From NCBI RefSeq assembly GCF_900446215.1, contig NZ_UAQZ01000001.1, positions 248,001 to 312,000 of the forward strand: a stretch of DNA of 64,000 nucleotides. The letters run 5' to 3'. A program made the translations under genes and the position numbers. The notes under the pieces are model-generated. The model was given only the letters and a program-made list of their open reading frames with translations, was not told where the DNA came from and did not search any database. Positions 1-9,391 of the stretch are shown in pieces (positions within the stretch are counted from its first letter, which is position 1; every line of letters starts with the position of its first letter). The DNA is from Burkholderia cenocepacia (GTDB lineage Bacteria; Pseudomonadota; Gammaproteobacteria; Burkholderiales; Burkholderiaceae).

Positions 1-77
1 GTGAAAACGCCGATGAACTGATCGCGCAGCGGCGGGCCGAAATCGGCGCGCGGCGCGCCCGCAAGGACCGCGAATGA
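1..77 (+). CDS. 3' end of an unidentified gene, probably efflux periplasmic adaptor
   Basis: Only the last 24 codons are in the window (frame beginning at base 3, stop TGA at 75-77). They encode a very charged tail with several Arg-Arg and Ala-Arg pairs (ends RARKDRE). The stop overlaps the ATG of the MFS gene in an ATGA arrangement, so the two are almost certainly translationally coupled. HlyD/EmrA-type adaptors usually precede DHA2 pumps and would fit, but nothing in 24 residues identifies the family. The identity is inference from position only. Confidence 0.45.
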   Translation, partial: ENADELIAQRRAEIGARRARKDRE

Positions 78-1630
78 ACGCCGTGCCGGGCCGGCCGCCG
101 CTATGGAGCCGCGCGAACCTGCGCGCGGACCTGTTTCCATGGGCGCTCGCGCTCGTCACCGGCATCGACTACTTCGACAACGCCGTCTTCTCGTTCTTCG
201 CGAGCTACATCGCGGGCGGCATCAACGCGTCGCCCGACGAACTCGTGTGGTCGTCGAGCGCCTACGCGGTCACGGCCGTGCTCGGTATCCTGCAGCAGCA
301 ATGGTGGGTCGACCGGCTCGGCCATCGCCGCTACGTCGCGGGCTGCATGCTGATGTTCTCGCTCGGCGCGATCGCGGCGGCGCTGGCCGACACGTCGCTG
401 GAGCTCGCGTTCGCGCGCGGCTTCCAGGGCTATTTCATCGGCCCGATGATGGGCGCGTGCCGGATCCTGATCCAGATCAGCTTCAAGCCGCAGGAGCGGC
501 CGCCCGCGACACGCGCGTTCCTGATCATGATCCTGCTCGGCAGCGCGCTCGCGCCGATCGTCGGCGGGCTGCTGGTCGCGCATTCGACGTGGCGCGCCCT
601 GTTCGCGTGCACGGCGCCGGCCGGCATCGCGTTCGCCATCCTCGCGTTGCTCACGCTGCCCGATTCGGGCCGCACGCCGGACGACGAACGCGGCTCCGGA
701 CACTTCTGGCCGTACGTCGTGTTCGCGCTCGCGCAAGGGGCGCTGCAGATCGTGCTGCAGCAGGTGCATTACCAGCTCTACAGCGGCTCGCCGATGCTGA
801 TCATGCTGACGTTTGCCGGGCTCGGCGCGCTCGCGTGGTTCGCGTATCACCAGTGGAACCATCCGACGCCGCTCGTGCGGCTGCATGCGTTCCGCGAGCG
901 CACTTTTCAGGTCGGGCTGCTGCTCTACATGTTCTATTACTACGAGACGACGGGCTTCAGTTACCTGACGTCGCGATTTCTCGAGGGCGGGCTCGGCTAT
1001 CCGGTCGAGAATGCCGGGCGCCTGGTCGGCACGATGTCGCTGATCTCCGCCACCGCGCTGTTCGCGTACCTGCGCTACGCGAAATTCGTCACGCACAAGA
1101 AGTGGTTCGTCGTGCCCGGGTTCGCGATCGCCGTCACGGCCGCGCTGTGGATGACGCGGATGACGCCGCAGGTCGGCGAAGCCGCGCTGATCGTCCCGCT
1201 GCTGCTGCGCGGATTGCTGCTGCTGTTCATCGTGCTGCCGGTCGCGAACCTCACGTTCCGGATCTTCGCGATCGACGAATACACGCACGGCTACCGGCTG
1301 AAGAACATCGTGCGGCAACTGACGATCTCGTTCGCGACGTCGTCGGTGATCATCGTCGAGCAGCATCGCGTCGCCGTGCACCAGACGCGGCTCGTCGAGC
1401 GCGCGAACCTGTTCGACCCGCTGTTCCAGCAGACCGTCGACGCGCTGACGCGCAGCTACGCGGCAGCCGGCCACGCGCTGAACGACGCGCATGGCCTCGC
1501 GATCGCGTCGATCGCGCGAATGGTCGCGCAACAGGCGTCGTTCCTCGCGTCGCTCGACGGCTTTTACTTCCTCGCGGGCGTGGCGCTCGTCGGCGGCCTC
1601 TTCGCGGCATGGCAAAAACAGATCGATTGA
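74..1630 (+). CDS. MFS transporter, DHA2 (EmrB-like) family
   Basis: This 518-residue inner-membrane protein has many hydrophobic segments from about residue 20 onward, and its length suits a 14-TM DHA2 drug:H+ antiporter. A motif-A-like loop lies at residues 80-86 (DRLGHRR), and a motif-C-like stretch SALAPIVGG at about 157-165 is typical of antiporter-type MFS proteins. A non-hydrophobic stretch near residues 195-210 would be a cytoplasmic loop. The start ATG overlaps the stop of the upstream gene by 4 bp, which supports a two-gene efflux operon (adaptor plus pump). The substrate cannot be read from the sequence. DHA2 pumps export lipophilic drugs, dyes or siderophores. A shadow frame of similar length lies on the opposite strand and is not a gene. 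Confidence 0.9.
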   Translation: MNAVPGRPPLWSRANLRADLFPWALALVTGIDYFDNAVFSFFASYIAGGINASPDELVWSSSAYAVTAVLGILQQQWWVDRLGHRRYVAGCMLMFSLGAIAAALADTSLELAFARGFQGYFIGPMMGACRILIQISFKPQERPPATRAFLIMILLGSALAPIVGGLLVAHSTWRALFACTAPAGIAFAILALLTLPDSGRTPDDERGSGHFWPYVVFALAQGALQIVLQQVHYQLYSGSPMLIMLTFAGLGALAWFAYHQWNHPTPLVRLHAFRERTFQVGLLLYMFYYYETTGFSYLTSRFLEGGLGYPVENAGRLVGTMSLISATALFAYLRYAKFVTHKKWFVVPGFAIAVTAALWMTRMTPQVGEAALIVPLLLRGLLLLFIVLPVANLTFRIFAIDEYTHGYRLKNIVRQLTISFATSSVIIVEQHRVAVHQTRLVERANLFDPLFQQTVDALTRSYAAAGHALNDAHGLAIASIARMVAQQASFLASLDGFYFLAGVALVGGLFAAWQKQID

Positions 1631-1668
1631 GTTAAAAGACAGGCTTTGGATTTTCGTCCGCAGCCTCC

Positions 1669-2502
1669 ATGCTTTCGAAACTGACCCGCTGGTTCGACGA
1701 CCGCCGCCGCGACCGCGCGCTGCGCAGCCATCCGATTCCCGATTCGCTGTGGCAGGAAACCGTCGAACGCCTGCCGTTCCTCGCCGCCCTGCCGCCCGAC
1801 GCGCTCGGGCGGCTGCGCGAGCTGACGAGCCTGTTCGTCGCGAAAAAATCGTTTTCGACCGCGCACGGGCTCGAACTGACCGACGCGATGATCGTCGCGA
1901 TCGCCGCGCAGGCCTGCCTGCCGGTGCTGAATCTGGACCTGTCGCTGTACGACGGCTGGGTCGGCGTCGTCGTGTACCCGGGCGAATTCGTGATCCGCAA
2001 GACCGTGCAGGACGAGGACGGCGTCGTCCACGAAGTCGAGCAGGATGCGAGCGGCGAGGCCTGGGAAGGCGGCCCGGTGATCCTGTCGTGGGAAGACGCG
2101 CAGATGACGGACGGCCGGGACGCGTACAACGTCGTGATCCACGAGTTCGCGCACAAGATCGACATGGTCAACGGCGCGGCCGACGGCTATCCGCCCCTGT
2201 TTCGCCGCTGGCATGCGCCGCACCTCGACGCGCAGGCGTGGGCCGACGTGTTCGAACATGCGTACGACCAGTTCTGCGCGCGCGTCGACGCGGTGCCGGA
2301 TCGCGCATGGGCGCGCTTCGAGCGGGATTCGCTGATCGATCCCTATGCGGCCGATCACCCGTCGGAATTCTTCGCGGTATGCAGCGAGGCGCTGTTCGTG
2401 CGACCGAAAGCGTTCGAGTCCGAATTTCCGGAGCTGTACCGGCTCCTCGCGCGCTACTACCGACAGGATCCGGCCGGCACCGGCGCGCTCGACGCACCGT
2501 GA
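1669..2502 (+). CDS. mtfA: MtfA-family zinc peptidase (M90)
   Basis: This 277-residue protein has the HEFAH zinc motif at residues 158-162 (catalytic Glu159). A second conserved block, DPYAADHPSEFFAV near 225-237, supplies the likely third zinc ligand Glu233. Both are hallmarks of the MtfA/DUF980 family. In Escherichia coli MtfA is a cytosolic aminopeptidase that binds the repressor Mlc and so modulates ptsG. I see no Mlc gene here, so the target in this organism is unknown. No signal peptide is present. The start at 1669 has only a weak ribosome binding site. The gene lies 38 bp downstream of the MFS stop and may be cotranscribed with it. Confidence 0.9.
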   Translation: MLSKLTRWFDDRRRDRALRSHPIPDSLWQETVERLPFLAALPPDALGRLRELTSLFVAKKSFSTAHGLELTDAMIVAIAAQACLPVLNLDLSLYDGWVGVVVYPGEFVIRKTVQDEDGVVHEVEQDASGEAWEGGPVILSWEDAQMTDGRDAYNVVIHEFAHKIDMVNGAADGYPPLFRRWHAPHLDAQAWADVFEHAYDQFCARVDAVPDRAWARFERDSLIDPYAADHPSEFFAVCSEALFVRPKAFESEFPELYRLLARYYRQDPAGTGALDAP

Positions 2503-2509
2503 AAATTAT

Positions 2510-2538
2510 TCGTCAACCGTCTGATTTTCTGGCATAAT
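2510..2538 (+). promoter_or_regulatory. Predicted sigma-70 promoter of the L31 gene
   Basis: A -35-like TCGTCA (2510-2515), a 17-bp spacer and a -10-like CATAAT (2533-2538) lie directly after the mtfA stop in an unusually AT-rich patch. Transcription would begin near 2545, giving a leader of about 114 nt before rpmE2. Long leaders are common for ribosomal protein genes and could hold an autoregulatory structure, but I could not fold it convincingly. Confidence 0.5.
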
Positions 2539-2658
2539 CGCCGTTTTTCGACCTTAGGCAAGTGGCTCGCGCCGGGCTTGACGTCAGCCGAATCGCTCCA
2601 TCGGGGCGGCTCGACACGGCAAGCGGCGGGTTGGCTACCGCTATCACCAAGGAAAATC

Positions 2659-2919
2659 ATGAAACCTGGCATTCACCCGGACTACCGCGAAGTCGTCTTC
2701 CAAGACATGTCGAACGGCTTCAAGTTCATCACGCGCTCGACGATCCAGACGCGCGAAAACATCGAACTCGACGGCAAGACCTACCCGCTCGCCAAGATCG
2801 AAGTGTCGTCGGAATCGCACTCGTTCTACACGGGTCAGCAAAAGATCATGGACACGGCAGGCCGTGTCGAGAAGTTCAAGAACAAGTTCGGCGTACGCGC
2901 CAACGGCAAGGCGAAGTAA
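2659..2919 (+). CDS. rpmE2: Ribosomal protein L31, type B (zinc-free)
   Basis: This 86-residue protein opens with [16 protein letters not shown], the signature of bacterial L31, and ends [11 protein letters not shown]. It contains no cysteine at all. It is therefore the type B form, which lacks the Cys-x-x-Cys zinc ribbon of type A and has the extra internal segment. L31 sits on the large subunit at the intersubunit bridge. In genomes with both forms, the type B form replaces the zinc form during zinc starvation. Whether this genome also has a type A gene cannot be seen here. The start has a GGAAAA ribosome binding site at 2651-2656. An intrinsic terminator follows, so the gene is monocistronic. 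Confidence 0.96.
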   Translation: MKPGIHPDYREVVFQDMSNGFKFITRSTIQTRENIELDGKTYPLAKIEVSSESHSFYTGQQKIMDTAGRVEKFKNKFGVRANGKAK

Positions 2920-2966
2920 GCTTCGCACCGTATCCGGTGGTTGCAACGTACCGGTATCGCACAAAA

Positions 2967-2992
2967 GGGCAGCCCAGGCTGCCCTTTTTTGT
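2967..2992 (+). terminator. Rho-independent terminator of rpmE2
   Basis: A GGGCAGC / GCTGCCC stem (2967-2973 with 2978-2984) and a CCAG loop are followed by six T residues. It lies 48 bp after the rpmE2 stop. Confidence 0.9.
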
Positions 2993-3124
2993 CTCTGCTC
3001 GCCCGGCGCCCGGGCAACGACCTGACGCACAACAGCGGGCGCGACTACAATGCCGGATGCTCGAAACCGGCTCGACCGCGCGCAACCGCGCTGGCCGCCC
3101 GCCCATAACAAATCGCTCATCTGC

Positions 3125-4882
3125 ATGAAGCCTGTCGTCCGTCTCACCGCCTCCGCCACGCGTGCGCTGCCGCGCTGGCTGCTGCTCACGCTCTGCCTCG
3201 TCTACGCGGCGTTCGGCCTGTTCGGCCGCGACCCGTGGAAAAACGAGGACGCGGCAGGCTTCGGCGTGATGTGGACGATGGCCAAGGGCGGCTGGCACGA
3301 CTGGCTGCTGCCGAACCTGGTCGGCAAGTTCATCACGACCGACGGGCCGCTCGGCTACTGGCTCGGCGCGCTGTCGATCCGCGGCCTCGGCCCGTGGGTC
3401 GACGCGAGCAACGCGTCGCGCGTCGCGACCGGCGTGCTGTTCTGCGTCGCGTGCGCGTTCGTCTGGTATGCGGCCTACCTGCTCGGCCGGCGCGCCGAGG
3501 TCCAACCATTCAAGTACGCGTTCGGCGGCGAGCCCGAGCCGCGCGACTACGGCCGCACGCTCGCGGACGGTGCGCTGCTGGTGCTCGTCGCCTGCTTCGG
3601 CCTCGCGGAACGCGGGCACGAAACGACGCCGCAGCTCGCGCAGTTCGCGTGGATCGCGATGCTCGTGTACGGGATCGTGCGCGGCATCGACAAGCCGCTG
3701 CAGGGCGCCCTGTGGTGGGGCCTCGCGATCGGCCTCGTCGCGCTGTCCGGCAACCCGGTGCTGGTCGTCGCGCTGCTCGCGGGCACGGCCGCGCTGTGGC
3801 TCGTCACGCCCGAGATGCGCAACCTGCACCTGCCGCTGCTCGGCGTGCCGCTCGCGGCCGCGATCTTCGCGCTGTGGCCGCTCGCCGCCATCGTCGCGGC
3901 GCCCGACGACGCCGCGTGGTTCTTCAACCAGTGGATCCACGGCAGCCTGATGCGCTTTTCGGGCCCGCCGACGGCCGTGCTCGGCTATGCGGCGAAAAAC
4001 CTGCCGCTGTTCACGTGGCCCGCGTGGCCGCTCGCGATCTGGGCGTGGTGGAGCTGGGCCGGCATGCGCCGTCGCGCGCACATCGCGATTCCGCTGTCGG
4101 TCGCCGTACCGCTCGTCGCGCTCGTGATCCTGCAAAGCCAGCAGTCGAACCGCATGTACATGCTGCTGCTGCCGCCGCTCGCGGTGCTCGCGACGTTCGC
4201 GCTGCCGACCCTCAAGCGCGGCGCGATCAACGCGATCGACTGGTTCGCGGTGCTGAGCTTCACGATCCTCGGCACCTTCGTGTGGCTCGTGTGGCTCGCG
4301 TCGCTCACCGGCTTCCCGCATCCGCTCGCGCGCAACCTCGCGCGCCTCGTGCCCGGCTACGAGCCGCATTTCAAGATCCTGTCGTTCATCTGCGCGGTGA
4401 TCGTCACCGTGTGCTGGTGCTTCCTCGTGCGCTGGCGTGTGTCGCGCCAGCCGAAGGTGCTGTGGCGCAGCGTCGTGCTGTCGAGCGCGGGCACCACGTT
4501 GATGTGGGTGCTGCTGATGACGCTGTGGCTGCCGATCGTCAACTACGGCCGGACCTATCGCGATGTCGCGCAACAGATCGCCGTGCACCTGCCGTCCGAC
4601 TACGAGTGCATCTCGCCCGTGCGGCTCGGCGACGCGCAGATCGCGACCTTCGCGTACTTCGGCGACATGCACTTCGATTTCTCCGGCGACTGCGACGTGA
4701 TCCTGCGCCAGGACCGCGCCGACTTCGGCGAGCCGAGCGCGATGTCGCAATACGTGTGGCGTCTCGTCTGGGAAGGCCGGCGCGTCGCCGACCGCGACGA
4801 GCGCTTCCGCCTGTACGAGCGCATCGAACGGCCGAAAGCGCCCGTCAAGCGGCGTCCGCCGCGCCGCCCGACGGCCGATTGA
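3125..4882 (+). CDS. GT39/ArnT-like membrane glycosyltransferase
   Basis: This 585-residue polytopic protein has about a dozen hydrophobic segments. Near the first periplasmic loop it carries acidic residues in the context GRDPWKNEDAAG, resembling the catalytic loop of dolichyl-phosphate-mannose transferases and ArnT (GT39/GT83 superfamily). Such enzymes move a sugar from an undecaprenyl-phosphate carrier to an acceptor on the periplasmic face. The C-terminal 100 residues are soluble and end in a basic, Pro-rich tail (KAPVKRRPPRRP). The ATG at 3125 was chosen because homologous sequence begins with the TM helix that follows. An in-frame ATG at 3050 would only add a non-conserved stretch. The stop is 2 bp before the MATE gene, so the two form an operon. 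Sugar and acceptor are unknown. Confidence 0.8.
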   Translation: MKPVVRLTASATRALPRWLLLTLCLVYAAFGLFGRDPWKNEDAAGFGVMWTMAKGGWHDWLLPNLVGKFITTDGPLGYWLGALSIRGLGPWVDASNASRVATGVLFCVACAFVWYAAYLLGRRAEVQPFKYAFGGEPEPRDYGRTLADGALLVLVACFGLAERGHETTPQLAQFAWIAMLVYGIVRGIDKPLQGALWWGLAIGLVALSGNPVLVVALLAGTAALWLVTPEMRNLHLPLLGVPLAAAIFALWPLAAIVAAPDDAAWFFNQWIHGSLMRFSGPPTAVLGYAAKNLPLFTWPAWPLAIWAWWSWAGMRRRAHIAIPLSVAVPLVALVILQSQQSNRMYMLLLPPLAVLATFALPTLKRGAINAIDWFAVLSFTILGTFVWLVWLASLTGFPHPLARNLARLVPGYEPHFKILSFICAVIVTVCWCFLVRWRVSRQPKVLWRSVVLSSAGTTLMWVLLMTLWLPIVNYGRTYRDVAQQIAVHLPSDYECISPVRLGDAQIATFAYFGDMHFDFSGDCDVILRQDRADFGEPSAMSQYVWRLVWEGRRVADRDERFRLYERIERPKAPVKRRPPRRPTAD

Positions 4883-4884
4883 CG

Positions 4885-6240
4885 ATGCTCGGCGACATCC
4901 GCCGGATCGTCGGTCTCGCGTGGCCGGTGCTGGTCGGCCAGCTCGCGATCATCGCGTTCGGCGTGATCGACACCGCGATGGTCGGCCGCTACTCGGCCGT
5001 CGATCTCGCCGCGCTCGGGCTCGGCTCGTCGATCTACGTATCGATCTACATCGGCCTGACGGGCATCCTGTCCGCGCTGCAGCCGATCACCGGGCAACTG
5101 TACGGCGCGCGGCGCTATGCGGAGATCGGCGAGGAAGTGCGCCAGGCGCTGTGGCTCGCGCTGCTGCTCGCGATTCCCGGCTTCCTGCTGTTGCATTTTC
5201 CCGAGCCGCTGCTGCGCGTCGCGCATGCGCCCGCCGCGCTGCACGATCGCACCGTCGACTACCTGCGCATCCTGTCGTACGGGCTGCCCGCCAGCCTCGT
5301 ATTCCGCATCTACAACGCGCTGACCAACGCGGCCGGCAAGCCGCGGCTCGCGATGATCCTGCAGATCGGCGCGCTGCTGCTCAAGTTCCCGCTGAACGTG
5401 TGGTTCATCTTCGGCGGCTTCGGCGTACCGCCGCTCGGTGGCCCCGGCTGCGGGCTGGCCAGCACGCTGATCAACTGGGCGCTCGCGCTGATCGGCTACA
5501 CGCTGCTCGCAAAGCTCGACGTGTTCGCGCCGCTCGCGATCTTCTCGCGCTTCTGCTGGCCCGTCTGGGAACGCCAGAAGGCGATCCTGAAGCTCGGCGT
5601 GCCGATGGGCCTGTCGTACCTGATCGAGGTCACGTCGTACACGTGCATGGCGCTGTTCATCGCGCAGTTCGGCACGACGACGCTCGCCGGCCACCAGATC
5701 GCCGGCAACATCGGCGCCGTGCTGTACATGACGCCGCTGTCGATCGGCGTGGCGGCGTCGACGCTGGTCGCGCGCGCGCTCGGCGCCGGACGCGCCGAGG
5801 AAGCCCGGCTGCTCGGCCGACACAGCGTGATCTTCGCGTGCGGCGTGGCGGCCGCCTACGGCCTGCTCGTGTTCGCGCTGCGCCCGCTCATCATCGGCGG
5901 CTACACGCCGAACCCCGCCGTCGCCGCGGCCGCGATGCCGCTCGTCGCGATCGTCGCGTGTTATCACGTGTTCGATGCGCTGCAGGTCACGTCGGCGTTC
6001 GTGCTGCGCGCGTACAAGGTGGCGGTCGTGCCGACCGTGATCTATGCGGTCGCGCTGTGGGGCGTCGGACTCAGCGGCGGCTACGTGCTCGGCTTCGACG
6101 TCGGCGGCATCGCGCCCGCATGGCTGACCGGCGCGCGCGGCTTCTGGTTCGCGAACACGGTCAGCCTGATGCTGGCGGGCGCGGGGCTCGTGCTGTACCT
6201 GCGCCGCATCGGTCGCGCGCACGCCACCGCGGCTGCGTGA
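4885..6240 (+). CDS. MATE family multidrug/toxin exporter
   Basis: This 451-residue protein has the twofold MATE layout. The N-terminal half opens with LAWPVLVGQLAIIAFGVIDTAMVG. The second half starts at about residue 233 with LGVPMGLSYLIEVTSYTCMALFIAQFGTTTLAGHQIA (split here between two adjacent helices). Both match the Gln/Ala-rich MatE repeats of NorM-type Na+ or H+ antiporters. It sits in the inner membrane. It starts 2 bp after the glycosyltransferase stop, which suggests coupling; the pair might export a glycosylated or lipid-linked product, but that is inference. It ends 4 bp before the convergent lipA gene, so there is no room for separate terminators. Confidence 0.92.
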   Translation: MLGDIRRIVGLAWPVLVGQLAIIAFGVIDTAMVGRYSAVDLAALGLGSSIYVSIYIGLTGILSALQPITGQLYGARRYAEIGEEVRQALWLALLLAIPGFLLLHFPEPLLRVAHAPAALHDRTVDYLRILSYGLPASLVFRIYNALTNAAGKPRLAMILQIGALLLKFPLNVWFIFGGFGVPPLGGPGCGLASTLINWALALIGYTLLAKLDVFAPLAIFSRFCWPVWERQKAILKLGVPMGLSYLIEVTSYTCMALFIAQFGTTTLAGHQIAGNIGAVLYMTPLSIGVAASTLVARALGAGRAEEARLLGRHSVIFACGVAAAYGLLVFALRPLIIGGYTPNPAVAAAAMPLVAIVACYHVFDALQVTSAFVLRAYKVAVVPTVIYAVALWGVGLSGGYVLGFDVGGIAPAWLTGARGFWFANTVSLMLAGAGLVLYLRRIGRAHATAAA

Positions 6241-6244
6241 TGCG

Positions 6245-7210
6245 CTACGCGTCCTCCAGCACGTCGGCCGCGTGATATGACGAGCGCACGAGCGGGCCGG
6301 CGACGACTTCCCTGAAACCGAGCGCAAGCGCCTCGTCGTGCCACGCGGCGAACGCTTCCGGACTCACGTAGCGCCGCACCGGCAAATGATGCGCGGACGG
6401 CGCGAGATACTGGCCGAGCGTCAGCACGTCGACCTCGTGCGCGCGCAGGTCGCGCAGCGTGTCGCGCACCTCGTCGTCGCGCTCGCCCAACCCGAGCATC
6501 AACCCCGATTTCGTCACGAGCGTCGGCCGCGCGGCCTTCGCCTGCGCGAGCAGCTCGAGCGAGCCGCGATAGTCGGCGCCCGGCCGCGCCGCCCGGTACA
6601 GCGACGGCACCGTCTCGATGTTGTGGTTGAACACGTCGGGCCACGCCGACGACAGCGCGTCGAGCGCGCGGGCCGCGCGGCCGCGAAAGTCCGGCGTCAG
6701 CACCTCGACCCCGATGCCCGGCACGCTCGCGCGCACCGCCGCGATGCATGCGGCGAAATGCGCGGCGCCGCCGTCGCGCAGATCGTCGCGGTCGACCGAC
6801 GTGATCACGACGTAGCGCAACCCGAGCGCCGCGGCCGCGTCGGCCAGCCGCGCCGGCTCGTCGGGATCGAGCGGTTCGGGACGGCCGTGCGCGACATCGC
6901 AGAACGGGCAACGCCGCGTACACAGCCCGCCCATGATCATGAAGGTCGCGGTGCGCTGCGCGAAGCATTCGCCGATGTTCGGACACATTGCCTCCTCGCA
7001 GACGGAATGCAGCCGATGCTCGCGCAGCACGGCGGCCATGTCGGCCACCGCCGCGCTCATCATCGGCCGCGCGCGCAGCCACGGCGGCTTCGGCAGTGCC
7101 GTGCCGGCCGCGGGCTCGACGCGCACCGGAATGCGCGCGAGCTTGTCGCGACTTCTGGCGCCGGGCTGGCCGAGCGCCGTGAGGCTGGGTCGTTCGAGCG
7201 CGGCGGCCAT
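6245..7210 (-). CDS. lipA: Lipoyl synthase of the acetoin dehydrogenase operon
   Basis: This 321-residue radical SAM enzyme inserts two sulfurs into protein-bound octanoyl groups to make lipoyl cofactor. The auxiliary cluster cysteines are C71, C76 and C82 ([12 protein letters not shown]), and the radical SAM cysteines are C97, C101 and C104 (CTRRCPFC). The conserved Arg-Ser-Ser-Tyr-His near residues 309-313 supplies the serine ligand. It lies 2 bp downstream of acoC, whose lipoyl domain is its obvious substrate. The housekeeping lipA normally pairs with lipB, which is absent here, so this is probably a dedicated second copy. That is inference, as only this window is visible. It is the last gene of the operon. 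Confidence 0.95.
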   Translation of the reverse strand: MAAALERPSLTALGQPGARSRDKLARIPVRVEPAAGTALPKPPWLRARPMMSAAVADMAAVLREHRLHSVCEEAMCPNIGECFAQRTATFMIMGGLCTRRCPFCDVAHGRPEPLDPDEPARLADAAAALGLRYVVITSVDRDDLRDGGAAHFAACIAAVRASVPGIGVEVLTPDFRGRAARALDALSSAWPDVFNHNIETVPSLYRAARPGADYRGSLELLAQAKAARPTLVTKSGLMLGLGERDDEVRDTLRDLRAHEVDVLTLGQYLAPSAHHLPVRRYVSPEAFAAWHDEALALGFREVVAGPLVRSSYHAADVLEDA

Positions 7211-7212
7211 CG

Positions 7213-8328
7213 TCAGTCTCCGAGGAACGCGACGATCAGGCGGTTCACATCGGCGGCCGCCTCCATCTGCACCATGTGCCCGCTGCCGGCGATCACCTCG
7301 GCACGCACGCCGTCCGGCAAACCCTGCGCATGCTGCGCGGGAATCACCTCGTCGCGCTCACCCCAGATCACCAGCGTGCGCGGCGCAAGCGTCGCGAGCC
7401 GGTCGCGGAACACGCGCCGCTGTGCGGCGCCGTCGAACGCGGCATCCGCGATCTTCTCCAGTGCGGCCTGCACGCCTTCGAGCCGCTTGTACTTGACGAG
7501 ATCCTCGACGAGCTGCCGCGTGACCAGCGCGTGGTCCGCGAACAGCGCGCCGAGGTGCGGCTTCAGCGTGTTGCGGCTGTTGCCGGCGACGAAGCCGTCG
7601 ATGTACGCGCGATTGATGTCGGTGCCAAGCCCCGCGCTCGCGATCAGCGTGAGCGACGCGACGCATTGCGGCGCGCGCTCGGCCACCGTCATCGCGACCG
7701 CGCCGCCCATCGAATGGCCGATCAGGTGCGCGCGCTCGATGTGCTGCGCATCGAGCAGCGCGAGCACCGCGTCGGCCAGTTCGTCGAGGCTGCCGTTCTC
7801 GACCGCCTTGCCCGATTCGCCGTGGCCCGGCAGATCGAGCGCCCACACCGGCCGGTGCGCGGCGAGCTCCGCGTGATTGAACAGCCAGTTGTTCAGGTCG
7901 CCGCCGAAGCCGTGGATCAGCACGGCCGGCGTGCCCGAACCGTCGCCCAGCTTCAGGAAGCGGATCGTGCGTCCGCCGATCTGCGCCTTCTCGGGCTGCG
8001 GGCCGGCCGCCTCGTCGGACGCCGCGCTCGGCACGAAATCGCGCTGGAAGTCGGCGATCGCCGCGTCGATGTCGGCATCGCTTGCATCGGCCGCCGCGAC
8101 CACACCGAGCAGCGCGCCGACCGGCAGCGTCTCGCCCTCCTGCGCGACCTGCCGGCGCAGCGTGCCGTCGAACGCGCATTCGACGCCCGACGAGATCTTG
8201 TCGGTCTCGACGTCGAGCACCTCGTCGCCCTTCGTCACGCGCTCGCCGACTGCCTTCAGCCAGCCGTTGACCTGCCCCTGCTCCATCGACAGCCCCCACT
8301 TGGGCATCGTGATCATGTGAATCGACAT
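7213..8328 (-). CDS. acoC: Acetoin dehydrogenase E2-type subunit, lipoyl domain fused to alpha/beta hydrolase
   Basis: This 371-residue protein has two modules. Residues 1-78 form a lipoyl domain with the attachment lysine K44 in ETDKIS. An acidic Ala-rich linker follows (about 80-115). Residues 120-371 form an alpha/beta hydrolase fold with nucleophile S206 in GHSMGG, an oxyanion HGFGG near 139-143, an aspartate in WGERDEV and a histidine in GSGHMVQ near the C-terminus. The usual CoA acyltransferase core and E3-binding domain are missing. This architecture is known for AcoC of Ralstonia and Pseudomonas types. It carries the acetyl group from acetoin cleavage to CoA. The next gene upstream, acoB, ends 4 bp away. 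Confidence 0.93.
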   Translation of the reverse strand: MSIHMITMPKWGLSMEQGQVNGWLKAVGERVTKGDEVLDVETDKISSGVECAFDGTLRRQVAQEGETLPVGALLGVVAAADASDADIDAAIADFQRDFVPSAASDEAAGPQPEKAQIGGRTIRFLKLGDGSGTPAVLIHGFGGDLNNWLFNHAELAAHRPVWALDLPGHGESGKAVENGSLDELADAVLALLDAQHIERAHLIGHSMGGAVAMTVAERAPQCVASLTLIASAGLGTDINRAYIDGFVAGNSRNTLKPHLGALFADHALVTRQLVEDLVKYKRLEGVQAALEKIADAAFDGAAQRRVFRDRLATLAPRTLVIWGERDEVIPAQHAQGLPDGVRAEVIAGSGHMVQMEAAADVNRLIVAFLGD

Positions 8329-8332
8329 CGTG

Positions 8333-9337
8333 TCAGCTCCTCGTCTTCAGGACCGCCTGCGCAATCGCATCGGCGGACGGGATATACAGGTCTTCCAGCA
8401 CGCCGGCGAACGGCGCGGGCGTATGCGGCGCGGTGACGAGCTCGATCGGCGCCTTCAGCGACCGGAATGCGCGCTGCGCGACAAGCGCGGCGATGTCGGT
8501 CGCGATCGAGCAGCGCGGATTCGCTTCGTCGACGACCACCACGCGCCCGGTACGCTCGGCGCTGTCGAGGATCGTTTCCTCGTCGAGCGGCGACGTCGTG
8601 CGCAGGTCGATCACCTCGCACTGGATGCCGTCCTTCGCGAGCTTGGCGGCCGCGTCCATCGCGAGATGCACCATCCGGCCGTACGTGACGATCGTCGCGT
8701 CGTCGCCGTCGCGCATCACGTTCGCCTCGCCGAACGGAATCGCATAGGATTCCTCCGGGACGTCGCCCTCGCGCGTGTAGAGCAGCTTGTGTTCGAGGAA
8801 GATCACGGGATCGTTGTCGCGGATCGCCTGGATCAGGAGCCCCTTCGCGTCGTACGGCGTCGACGGGCACACGACCTTCAGCCCCGGAATGTGCGTGAAC
8901 AACGACGTGAGCATCTGCGAGTGCTGCGCGGCCGCGCGCAGACCGGCGCCGTACATCGCGCGGATCACGACCGGCGTCACGGCCTTGCCGCCGAACATGT
9001 AGCGGAATTTCGCGGCCTGGTTGAAGATCTGGTCGAAGCACACACCCATGAAATCGATGAACATCAGTTCCGCGACCGGCCGCATCCCGCACGCGGCCGC
9101 GCCGACCGCCGCACCGATGTAGCCGCCCTCCGACAGCGGCGTATCGAGCACGCGGCCCGGAAACTTGTGGAACAGCCCCTTCGTCACGCCGAGCACGCCG
9201 CCCCATGCGTCGTCCTCGCCCGGCGCGCCCGCGCCGCCCGCGTTGTCCTCGCCCATCACGATCACGCTGTCGTCGCGCGCCATTTCCTGCGCGAGCGCCT
9301 CGTTGATCGCCTGCGAATAAGTGATCTTCCTTGCCAT
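8333..9337 (-). CDS. acoB: Acetoin dehydrogenase E1 component, beta subunit
   Basis: This 334-residue protein belongs to the transketolase-like E1-beta family. It opens with KITYSQAINEALAQEM, has the acidic block VMGEDNAGG near 28-36 and the C-terminal transketolase domain with PIELVTAPHTPAPF. With AcoA it forms the thiamine-diphosphate-dependent E1 that cleaves acetoin to acetaldehyde and a hydroxyethyl group passed to AcoC. It lies 54 bp downstream of acoA and 4 bp upstream of acoC. Alternative 2-oxoacid E1-beta identities are unlikely given acoX, acoR and the hydrolase-type AcoC in the same cluster. Confidence 0.93.
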   Translation of the reverse strand: MARKITYSQAINEALAQEMARDDSVIVMGEDNAGGAGAPGEDDAWGGVLGVTKGLFHKFPGRVLDTPLSEGGYIGAAVGAAACGMRPVAELMFIDFMGVCFDQIFNQAAKFRYMFGGKAVTPVVIRAMYGAGLRAAAQHSQMLTSLFTHIPGLKVVCPSTPYDAKGLLIQAIRDNDPVIFLEHKLLYTREGDVPEESYAIPFGEANVMRDGDDATIVTYGRMVHLAMDAAAKLAKDGIQCEVIDLRTTSPLDEETILDSAERTGRVVVVDEANPRCSIATDIAALVAQRAFRSLKAPIELVTAPHTPAPFAGVLEDLYIPSADAIAQAVLKTRS

Positions 9338-9391
9338 GTCTGTCTCCTGGAATGTTCGGTTCGCCGTGCCGGCTGCTGGGTCAGGCCGCGC

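Noticed and set aside
2876..4750. 624-codon open frame opposite the GT39-like gene, and similar long Arg-rich frames throughout
   Set aside because: Biased Arg/Asp/Glu composition and lack of any motif mark these as antisense shadows; the opposite strand carries a clear gene in each case.
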